Positions 46,201-58,200 of a DNA stretch of 64,000 bases are shown piece after piece. Source of the stretch: Camellia lanceoleosa (Eukaryota > Streptophyta > Magnoliopsida > Ericales > Theaceae); assembly GCA_025200525.1 (NCBI GenBank), contig CM045761.1, forward strand, positions 101,036,182-101,100,181. Reading direction: 5' to 3'. The position numbers and the translations under genes are program-made. The notes beneath the pieces are model-generated. The model was not told the origin of the DNA and searched no databases. It was given only the letters and a program-made list of their open reading frames with translations. Each line of letters begins with the position of its first letter. Position 1 is the first letter of the stretch.

Positions 46201-49200
46201 CAAAGCATAAGTATTAATTATAAGAGAAACCAAAACAATGCAACAGAGACCCTAAAATCCAGACCCACAATCAAGCATAGTGATCTCAACATCAAGTAAA
46301 TACATGAAAGCAGGAGCACATATAAAAATGACCAAATAGAAACCCTAGTACCACAGACACAACAAAGCAAAAAAAAAAAAAACAAAAAACATGAAGACTA
46401 CAATAAACAGATGATATGATGAAGAAAAGGTGTGTGAGAGATGAAATCACAAAACCTGGACACAAAACCAACAAAAACACAAAAGCCAACACCCATTGTT
46501 ACCGAAATTACAAGAAAGAATGAAAATAAGAGAGGGACAAACTTACCAAAGAGCAAATCGGCAAGAAGGATGAAAGAAGAGAGTGAAATCGACCACAATG
46601 CAGCCACATGACAAACCCTAGATCGAGAGAATGAAAAGAGAGAAAAAAAAATGACTTGAAGAGTCGAGGGAAGGAGTTAAATATGAAATTGGTCCGCTCG
46701 AGCGTACTGAGTACCGCTCGAGCGTAAATCAATGCAAGCAGATGCCCGCTCGAGCGCTAATATGAAAGCTCGAGCGCTAAAACCCATCTCTTAGAACTGC
46801 CAAACCAAGAACAAACTGCTGCAAGTGTGAAAAATACGCTCGAGCGGAAAACCTTTTTTTTTTTTTTTTTAATTAAAATAAAAATACCTAGGAAGTCCTG
46901 TAACAAGCAAGGAGACCAAGTGTCAGACTATACCACAAAGACAAGAGAATCCATCAATTATGAGTTCTGAAAATTTGAGAAAGGAGATGAAACACCAGAT
47001 CATGAACAAAACAGATAGTATTAAATCAAAGCCATAAACATCATGAGAATGCATAACTCAAAAACACACATGAGAGCTCACATAAACGATGTGTGTGTGT
47101 GTGCAATCCTTGAGAGCCACAAAGCTAGAGTTAATCCTAGTAGTGATCTGATGGCTGGACCTCCAACATGAGTAACTGACCATCATAGAGAAACGTCAAA
47201 CCACTAGGAATCACGGGGTATTTGTTGAGTAAATGCGGAAGCTCCCCCTCAAGGAATGATCCTTTTTTTTTAATTTTATTTTTTCTTGTGGGGACTCACT
47301 GGTGCCATGCACGCTCAAGAGTATGGAGACCAAACCAAAGAAGAATGAAATCGAAATGATGGCCTGGTTGGTGCCTCTGAGGTAGCCTTTTCCTAATGCC
47401 CGGATATCATGTACTGAGGGAGAAACCATGAAAGTGAAACAAGGATGGTAGATGGTTAAGAGACTCAACATCACCCATGATGTACTAGTCTAGGTCAATT
47501 CCTCCGAAAAAGTACAAGAAACACTGTCAGTGGTCCATAGAGAACTTTGATCACTTGTGCGGAAACCCCTGCAACAGTTTAGCTCAAGGATGTGTACAGA
47601 ATGAGATCATGAAGTAAATGAGTATGAGTATTCAGAATGAGCTATGAACAAAGATGAAAAAGATCTTGTAAGCAACATGAGCAGTGTTCATATAACATTT
47701 TGATGCAAAAGATATCAGGACTCAATCACAATGAGGTTATCACATCCAAGAATAGTAAGTTAACCACTCACACTCACCTCACATAAAATAAATAGGAAGC
47801 AACCTAGTTACTGAGCATTACACCCAAGGTCTTTCTAAGAAACTCAAATCGAAGAAGATCAAGGGGTTTTGTAAAAATATCAGCTTTTTGATGCTCAGTA
47901 GGAACATGTTCCAAAACAACAAGGCCTTCATCCACTAACTCTCGAATAAAATGATGACGGATGTCAATATGTTTGGTGCGAGAGTGTTGGACTGGATTTT
48001 TTGAAATGTTTATGGCACTTGTGTTATCACAAAAAAGAGAGAGAGTGTTCTGTTCTATACCATAGTCATGAAGCATTTGCTTCATCCACAACATTTGTGC
48101 ACAACAATTTCCTGCAGCAATGTACTCAGCTTCAGCAGTGGAAAGAGAGATGGCATTTTGCTTTTTACTATGTCAAGAAACCAGATTATTCCCAAGGTAA
48201 AAACACCCCCCGGATGTACTTTTCCTATCATCAAGACACCGCCTTGATCGGCATCGAAAAACCCGATTTAATTTGTGTAGTATCAGTGAAAAACCAAACC
48301 CCATACCCCAAGGTCCCATTAACATACTTGATGATGCGTTTTACCGCAAGAAGGTGAGACTCTTTAGGGTGGCTAACGAGCACAAACACCGACATCGAAG
48401 GAAATATCAGACGATCGGTCAGTGAAATACAAAAGACTCCCTATCATACTCCTATAAATGGTAGGATCAACATCAATACCAGAGGAATCTTTGGAAAGGT
48501 GAATACTGGTGCTCATGGGAGTGCGTGCATGTTTGGCAGACTCAAGACCAAACTTGGACACAAGATTTTTAGCATACTTAGACTGAGAAACAAATATGCC
48601 CGAAGGAGACTGTTTAATTTGGAGACCCAAAAAATAAGACAACTCTCCCATCATGCTCATCTCAAACTCATGTGTCATGCAATCCGAAAAATATTTCACA
48701 AGATGATCAGCAGTGGAACCAAACACAATATCATCAACATATATCTGAGCAACAAGAATATGAGACCTAGTATGTTTCACAAATAAGGTCTTATCCACAC
48801 TATCCCTTTGAAAATCATTATCAAGAAGAAATGTAGTTAGCCTATTATACCAAGCCCGAGGAGCTTGTTTCAATCCATACAAAGCCTTGTCTAGCTTGTA
48901 GACATGATTAGGACATTAAGGGTCCTCAAACCCTTTTGGTTGCTCAACATATGCCTCTTCTTTTAAGTACCCATTCAGAAAAGCACTTTTCACATCCATT
49001 TGAAATAATTTAAAACCAAGAAAACATGCAACACCAAGCAAAATACCAATAGATTCGAGACGTGCAACTGGGGCAAACATCTCATCATAGTCAATACCTT
49101 CTACTTGTGTGTAGCCTTGAGCAACCAACCCAGCTTTATTTCTCACAACAGTACTATTCTCATCAGATTTATTTTTAAAGATCCATTTGGTATCTATCAC

Positions 49201-52200
49201 ATTCATGTCTCTAGGTCTGGGAACAAGAGTCCAAACTTTGTTACGTTCAAATTGACCTAATTCTTCATGCATAGCATTGACCCAACTATCATCTAGCAAG
49301 GCCTCTTTAAAATTCTTAGGTTCAATCAATGAAACATAACACATATGTGATACCTCATCCCGAATTTGTCTTCGGGTTTTCATTCGATCTGAAACACTTC
49401 CAATCACCTGTTGAGCTGGATGATTCAGTTTCACCCGTGCTGATGGTTTTAGTTCAGGACTTGAGGTGACAGGAGTAACATGAGTGATGTCCCTTTGAGC
49501 ACTCTTTGGACTTGAACTTACCTGTGAGGATGGTGCTGTAACAATTTCTTGTGATTGAACCGCAGCATCTCCTTGATTTTGTGGTTCAGTATCCAAGATT
49601 GGAAACTCACCACTGTCATCCTTATTTGTTGCTGAAGTAGGTGAACCTATGTCATCTATAACCACATTGATAGATTCCATTAATGATGAAGTTCGCAGGT
49701 TATAGACTTGAAAAGCCCTACTGTTGGTTGAATACCCTAGAAAAATACCTTCATCACTTTGGGAGTCAAATTTGCCCAAGGGCTCTCTATCTTTGAAGAT
49801 GTAACACTTACTCCCAAATGTTTTGAAGTATTTTACATAAGGTTTCAAGCCCTTCTACAATTCATAAGGAGTTTGTAAAGTGCCGGGCGTTAAATACACG
49901 CGATTTATGACATAAACAGCAGTATTTAAGGCTTCGGCCCAAAACTTTGGAGGAAAACTCTTACTAAGGAGCATGACCCTAGCCATTTCTTGAACAACTC
50001 TGTTCTTTCTCTGAACCACTCCATTTTGTTGTGGAGTAATAGGTGCAGAAAACTCATGCTTAATTCCATGCATATCACAAAAATCCGAAAACGAACTATT
50101 TTCAAATTCACGACCATGATCAGTTCGGATTCTTATGATACGCCCAATGGAAACACCCTGTTCATTTTGGATTTTAAGGACTAAAGCCTGGAAAGTATCA
50201 AACGTATCAGATTTTTCCCTTAAAAAATTTACCCATGAGAATCGAGTAAAATCATCAACAGTTAAAAAAATGTATCTTTTACCTCCAATGCTTTCAGTGC
50301 GAGTAGGACCCATTAAATCCATGTGAACCAATTCAAGAGGATGTTTGGTTGTAAAGCTGTTCACCTTTTTATGCAGAGCACGGGTTTGTTTGCCAAGCTG
50401 ACATGGTCCACACACATGGCTCAAATTCTTACTTAGTTTAGGTACTCCTCTCACAAGCTCTTTGTTGGCAATCTTAGTTAGGTCTTTGAAATTCATGTGA
50501 CCTAATCTTCGATGCCACAAGTCAATGTTACTTATGATGGCAGAGTGACAAGTGAGATCATTAGTAGTAAGAATCCCATAGCAGTTATCAGATGTGCGAA
50601 CCCCATATAGGACAGTATTTCCCTTTTTATCCAAAATTTCACATTTATCTTTTGAAAACAATACTTCATGATGGGAATCACACATTTGACTAATGCTCAA
50701 AAGATTTGCTTTAAGTCCATCAACAAGTAAGGCATTATCCAGCTTGGGAAGACCAGCAACACTTATACAGCCCTTACCAATGACTCTAGAAGTGCCGCCA
50801 TCTCCAAAGGTAACAATTCCTCCTTCATATTTTTCAAGAGAGGTGAAGTAGGATTTGTTACCGGACATATGACGAGAGCACCCACTATCAAGATACCACA
50901 TGTGTGAGTCACGTGCTTTTAGAGCAGTGTGAGCAACTAAACAAGTCAAATCATCTTTTTTTACCCAAATCTTTTTAGTCTTGGTGTTCCGTCTAGTCAT
51001 GTAAGGTTGTCTCCTAACCCAAAAAGTATTCGAATTTCTACCCTTTTGAGACACCTTATCAAACAGTTCAAAGCAGTAAGGACGAATGTGGCCATACCTA
51101 CCACAGTGATGACAAATAAAAACAGGTTTTACCTCCCATTTGTTGATCTTACCTGCTTTTGCTTGATGAAGAGAAGAATCATCCTGGTCTACCTTCAATT
51201 TGCCCTTTGCTTGAGTCTTCAAGTTATGTGAGGTAGAGGCCTGTTCCTTGTGAGCTGTCGCACCATAGCCTAGCCCTCTTTTGTCAGAACCCATTTGTTG
51301 AGACCCGAGTATGTCTTCTAGAGATCTGGAACCTTTGTTCCACATGGCAATTATTGCTCTAGCAATACGGAGTTCTTCATCTTTCTGACTGACTTTCTCT
51401 TCCAATGCAGCTTGTGACAACTCAAGACTTTCAAGCTTTTCTTCATATGTGGAATACACCTTCAGAAGTTCATTCCTTTCAGTTTCACAGGATAGAAGTT
51501 TTCCACATAAGTCTTGCCTGTCACTTGAGATCTTGATGACATTCTGTTTTGCTGTCAGGAGTTCTCCTTTGAGCCGGACATTCTCACTTTCACATGTTTT
51601 GAGCTTGAGAGAGAGTTTGTCGTTGGTTTTAGACAAATTCAGAGATTCCTTGTACAGCTTCTCGTAAGCTTGTTGTAGTTCATCGCCATTGATCTCATCA
51701 ATGTCTTTAGATGTTTCATCATCCTCTCTTTACTCCTATTCTCCTTGACCTCATCCAATCTAGCAACCAAGGCAGACAAGTTGCTGGATGGAGGTGGAGG
51801 TGAATCTCTTCTTTTATGGAATTGGCTCAGAATTTTCCATGCATCTTTAGCCTTTGTGCAGTGAACAACCCGTTGCTGTTCTTCATTAGAGATTGCTCCA
51901 CGAATAATGATCAGGGCTCTCTGATTGCCCGGTTTATCTGCACTTTCTGTATCTTCTTCAATGGCTTGCCAACCTTCTGGTTCAAAAGCTCTCAGAAAAG
52001 CCCTCATTCTGATTTTCCAATACTGGTAGTTAGTCCCATTAAAGGTTGGAGCATGATGCAAGTTCTGACCACGAGCTGATTCCGAAGGCTTTGGTAGAGG
52101 TTGAGAAACCGTGGCCCAAAATGCCATGAAAGCACTATCCCCGTCTTCACCAGATTCAGGTTCTTCGAGTTCTTGCTCCGACCCACTTTCATCATCCCAA

Positions 52201-55200
52201 GTTACAGTGTAGACTTTCTTCTGATTCTTCTTCGAAGGGCATTCAAGGGACATATGGCCAAATCCTTGACATTCATAGAACTTGACCCCTGGCCCCCTTA
52301 TAATCTTCTTTTCAGTAGTTTGAGCAAATTTTGGTGGAAAGGTTTTGGGTTTATCATTACTCTTATCTTTTGAAATAGGGGCTCTGAAATTAGGCTTCTT
52401 TTTCAAAATTTTTTTAAACTGTTTTGTAAGAATAGCCGTCATCTCAGACTCTAAATCAAATTCAGTCTTCAGAGGTTTTACAGTCTCATGAGCACTCGTG
52501 AAAGCCATACTTTCTTTTTGCCTTTTCTTTGAAATTTGATGGGCTTCATAAGTCTGCAAATTTCCAACCAATTGATCGAGCTTGAGGGTATCAACATTCT
52601 GAGCCTCCTCAATGGCTGTCACCTTTGATTGAAACCTCTCGGGAAGGGACCTCAAAATTTTTCCAACAACTTTCGCTTCCGGGATTTTTTCACCGAGAGT
52701 GAAACAGGAATTCATGATATCACTGAGTTTTGCATAGAAATCATCAAACGTCTCATTGTCGCGCATAAAAAGGGTTTCAAAGGCGGAGGTGAGACGTTGA
52801 AGTTTTGACCTTTTAACAGAGGTAGTACCTTCGTGAATCGTTTCAAGAATATCCCACGCCTCTTTTTCTATTTCACACGTGCAAATTCGACAGAATTCTT
52901 CAGGTGTGACAGAGCAGAAGAGGGAGTTGAGAGCCTTGCTGTTCCAACTCGAGTTCTGGTAATCAGTTGTGTCCCATTTATCAAGGGGTTTAGGAATATC
53001 AATGCCATCAATGGTGATTGTAGGTTCACTCCACCCAAAGATTACGCAGTGCCAAACTTTCTCATCGATGGATTTTAAAAATGCTCTCATACGAGCTTTC
53101 CAATAAGAATAGTTTGTACTGTCTAGTAAAGGGGGTCTATGAGTCGAGTTACCTTCACGAATAGAATCTATGATACTAGTCACACAAAATCACACTCCTA
53201 TAGTTTTGATAAAACAAAGTTTTTGATAAAACAAAGAGTGACCCGCTCTGATATCAATTGAAAATCCTACATGATTCGTGATTAGATCAAGATTAACTTA
53301 TTCCAAATCCCAAAAATCCAAAACACTCAATCTAAAATCATCAAGCACTTACGAGAGTGATTTTAGTTTGTTTGTTTTTAGGAATAAACAATAAATCGAC
53401 ACAAACGATTTTTTACGTGGAAAAACCACAATTGAAGAACCTTCAATTGTAATCAAAAACTACGGGCGAACCGCCACTGATCAATCCACTACTGAAGAAC
53501 TAAAAGATTACAAAGATAATACACAAATTACCCAACACAATCAATTTGTCCTCGAATCTTCTGTAACTCTTTCTCCACGCCTTCGTCACGGAAGTGATCA
53601 ATCTTGAAGTTGATTCCACAACTTCACTTGTCGAATTAACGACTACGTAAAGAATCAAACGCCTTTTGAAACTCTACGTGTTGACCTTCGGATTCCACCG
53701 AAGAGAACTCTCTTGAATATGTAGTATCAAACTCTTTGATGTATGAATCTCAACTCATAAGTTTATAACTCTCTTAAGAACATCAAAGAAAACTCACAAA
53801 ACCTCAGAAGAAAACTTCAAACAAAACCCTAGAACTCTTAAATCAGATCTAGGAAAAGTAATCTTAAAAAACAACCTCAACATGTTTAAATAGAAGATCT
53901 GGATTCGCGATCTCCGCTCGAGCGCTCCACAGCCTGCTCGAGCGGCCTGACCAAAAACTGCGTGTGAATAAACTGAGGTGCGCTCGAGCGCAGGAGATTC
54001 CGCTCGAGCGTAAAATCACACCCACCAGTACTTTTGCTGCCCTGTCAAAATACTGAGATCCTCTAATCTCCGCTTGAGCGCACAAGACCCCGCTCGAGCG
54101 GGAAGAACAAAAACGCAAAAAATTACATTTTTATCAACACAAAGTTTTGTCTCCGGATTTGATAACTGCCTCCACATACTTCCAGTCTTAATCACGGATG
54201 AAAACATGGAGCCCAATAAACATCTCGCACCTCATAGTCGTGACTTTCATAACCACTCAACGAAAGCCATGACAGAGGAAAAAGTCTACACCATGAAAGA
54301 TCCTGATGGAGTCACATGAAACTCACATGGTTAGTTACCATAATCAACAGTCTAAGGGAGTATAGTGAACCATGAATCACCACAACAATTATGTAATAAG
54401 TAAAGCCGCACACACCATGTGAGCACTCAACACATCCCTCAGTCCTTTCCTCAGCTAATCACAAAGCCTCAGTCCCCACAGTAACGTCCTCTTCACTCCA
54501 TGTCAAGAGTGGCTTAAAGACCAATACCAGGATGGGTCACATAAAGATAAAGAGACTGTAGACACAACAAAACTCAACTAAGTTGTATACTGCTGCACAA
54601 GTGCTCAACAAAAGAACTAAAAAATTTCCAAATGAGGCCACAAAAACATACCCAGTGCAGCCGTTAACACCCTGTATGACAATCAAAGCCACAAAAACCA
54701 TATGAGTACTGGTCACCTAGTCCCTTCCATGGCTAGTTACAAAGACACAAGCCCTGTAGCAGTGTCCCCTTCACTTCATGCTAGAAGTGACTCAAGACTA
54801 GTACCTGGATGGGTCACATGAAGATAGAGATACTGCAAACATGATCCTCACAACTTAGGTTGTAGACAGTTGCATGGGAGCTCAACAACAAAAACACACT
54901 AGATCCAATCCCAGTGGATAGGTAAAATAAACCTACGCAACAACAGAACACGGTTGGACATGGTACACATAAAAATCACCCTCAACCAGAGCAAACCAAA
55001 TAATCTATACACCTTTCAGTCTCTACCAAACTAATCATGGAGCCTTAATTCCCCATAATGGTGAATTCCTCTATTACTATCAAGCCATGATAGAAGTGGC
55101 TCGAGATATGCCCAATTAAGTTACATGAAGATGTAAGATTGATAAATTGCACTGATTTAATCAAAATAACTAAGTTAGGGCACCACCTCAGCTTGCTCCA

Positions 55201-58200
55201 AACAATAATTATTCGATAAACACCCACCAGAAATCATAAAAAACACGATCGAGGCCCTCACTAATGCAACCAAAGGCAACATCAGTACACGAACCTCAAA
55301 GAATATGATTCTCCTAAATACCTCGAAGAAGATAAGGCAATCTGGGAGATTCTTCATGTACCTAACATCCATAAGAATATTTAAGAACATATTCTCCATG
55401 GTTACAAGCTCCACATCAACAACCGAGGTTGGTTAGAAAGCAATCAACACAAGATAAAAGGCCCGAGTAGACATGACCTCCAACTTTTCCATGGTTGCAA
55501 GCTAAACAGAGCAACTTATGATCCGACACCAATTACAAGAATTAGCTAGCAACCCTATTAGCTATTGATAAAACTCTCTCCAGAATGAACTATTATTTTG
55601 TATTGAATTTTTCTCTCTTATTATTCATATCCTTTGCCCATAGGCTTACATCTTTTTATATAGTGAATGTTATACATAAGTTCAATGAATAAGATTCATG
55701 AACCTAAACAACCTTACAATTAACTAGTTACATGAATATAATCTAGACAATGTACTTAATAAATATAAAATACATGAATATAAAAATACATGAATACAAA
55801 GAATGTATGAACTCAATGTATCCAATGCATACAATGTATCTAATGTAAATATGACATTAATTTTAACACTCCCTCTTAATGTCATATTGTGTGATACCCA
55901 ACATTTCTCTAAAAAATTCAAACTTGTCCCTTGGTAGAGCTTTAGTGAAGGATCCGCAACTTGATCTTCAGTCTTGCAATACTTGATTTGAATCTCATCA
56001 TCTTTCACAGCTTCTCTAATGAAATGATGTTTGATAGCAATGTGTTTGGTACGAGAATGGTAGACGGGATTCTTTGCCATAGCAATAGCAGACTTGTTAT
56101 CACACATAATTAGAGTAGCTTCACCTTGCTTCTCACCAAAATCATCCAAAATTCTTCTTAGCCAAATTGCTTGTGTAGTTGCCAATGATGCTGAAATATA
56201 TTTGCCTTCAGCAGATGATTGTGCCACAGTTTGTTGTTTCTTGGATGACCATGAAATTACGCCCGATCCAAGAGAAAATACATACCCAGAAGTGCTTCTC
56301 ATATCATCAACACATCCGGCCCAATCACTATCACAAAATCCAAGTAACTTTGCATCAACAAATTTCTCATAAAAAATTCCATAATGAAGTGTACCTTGAA
56401 TGTATCTTAACACTCTTTTTGCAACCCCAAAATGAATTTGGCTTGGACTGTGCATGAACCGAGACAATAAACTTGTAGAATACATGATGTCCGATCTTGT
56501 AGCAGTTAAGCACAACAAACTTCCAACCAAACTTCTATAATAAGATGCTTCAGCTTCTTTGCTTTCATCTTCCTTTGACAACTTTTCATTCACAATCAAG
56601 GGAGTAACAACTGCTTTGCAATTCTTCATTTTAAATTTCTCAAGATGAAGCATCTTTGCTTTCATCTTCCTTTGACAACTTTTCATTCATAATCAATGGA
56701 GTAGCAACAACTTTCCAATTCTTCATTTTAAATTTCTTAAGAAGTGTTTGAGCATACTTCTTTTGGCAAATAAAAACACCACCATTGTTTTGGTAGATTT
56801 CAATGCCTCAAAAATGATGTAATAGCCCCAAATCACTCATTTCATATTTTTTCATCATCTCCCTTTTAAAATCTTCAATCAATTTTTCATCACTATCGGT
56901 AAAAACCAAATCATCAACATAAAGTGAAACAATGAGAATACCGGTTGTACCTTGCCTCTTGATGTACAAAGTTGGCTCACTTTTGCTTCTTTGAAAACCC
57001 TTTTCATTGAAGTAAGCATCAATTTCACTATACCATGCGTGGGGTGCTTGCTTTAGGCCATATAAAGCCTTCTTCAACTGTTACACTTTATCTTCTTTAC
57101 CTTTGACAACAATGCCTTGAGGTTGATCAATAAACACCTATTCTTCTAATTTTCCATTCAAAAATGCTGATTTTACATCAAGTTGGTGCAAGAACAAACC
57201 CTTTTGAGCCGCCAAAGCAATGATAGCTCTAATTGTATCAAGTCGAGCCACAAGAGCAAAAGTTTCTTGGAAATCAATTCCAGGTTGTTGTGAATACCCT
57301 TTTGCCACAAGTCTTGCTTTGTTCTTTTGAATAGAGCCATTCGGATTGAACTTTGTTTTGAAAATCCACTTCACATCAATTATTTCTTTTCCTTTCGGTT
57401 TCTCCACTAGCTCCCAAGTCTTATTCTTCTCAATCACATGAATTTCATCTTCCATAGCTTTCTTCCATGCTTCATCTCTAATTGCCTCTTCAAAATTTCC
57501 AGGTTTAACAATGCATAAATTACATCTTGTATACACATCATTAAGACTCCTTATATTTCTTGGAGTTGAACTTGGAGATGAAGAACTTGAACTTGAACTT
57601 GGAGAAGAATGTGAACTAGCAATTGGTGACCCTCTTTGTGGAGATTCAAGAGTTGCAACATCTTCAACTTGTGGACTTCCCGATTCTTCATTGAAAGTAA
57701 TGCTTTGATCTTGAACTTTCTTTTCCTTCCAATCAAAAGACTCCTTCTTATCAAAGAGAACATCTCTACAAATAATCACCTTCTTTTGATCCAAACCGAA
57801 GAGTCTATAGCCCTTGGATTTCGAGCTATAACCCACAAAGATACATTTCTTACTATTTTCATCAAGCTTGTGCCTCACTTCTTTTAGAACATGAGCATAA
57901 CAAATGCAACCAAACACCTTCAAGTGATTCGCTGATGGTTTCCTTCCACTCCAAGCTTCAAATGGAGTTTCGTCCTTAAGAGTTTTTGTAGGACATCTAT
58001 TCATCATCATCAAGTAAACGACTGTATACACGGCCTCACCCTAAAAAGTTTTGGTAGCCCCTTCTCATGTAGCATAGACTTGGACATCTCCTCTATGGTT
58101 CAATTCTTCCTTTCCGCCACACTATTTTGTTGTAGTGTGTACCCAACAGTCAATTGCCTTTTCATTCCAATATCTTCACAAAATTTCATAAACTCATTTG

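Larger units (their letters stand above)
43450..54162 (-). mobile_element. SIRE/Maximus-like Ty1/copia retrotransposon in host intron 5
   Basis: Nearly identical LTRs at 43450-44370 and 53259-54162 enclose, in element order, primer site, gag (53183-51639), protease-integrase (51636-49855), RT (49848-48373), RNase H (48094-47804) and an extra 3' gene (45978-44887). The polypurine tract AAAGGGGGAGAT adjoins the 3' LTR start TGTTAGG. A long gag and a sense-strand gene between pol and the 3' LTR are typical of SIRE elements. I counted 7 mismatches in the first ~215 aligned LTR bases. Gag-pol is broken by two stops and at least two frameshifts. Confidence 0.9.

Noticed and set aside
46292..46732. 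Short Phe/Leu/Cys-rich minus-strand frames upstream of the accessory gene
   Set aside because: They overlap the predicted leader, intron and promoter and encode only T-rich low-complexity peptides.
54163..54167. TAACT paired with AAACT (43445-43449) as the SIRE-like target duplication
   Set aside because: Only four of five bases match and the right LTR is visibly truncated, so the site cannot be trusted.
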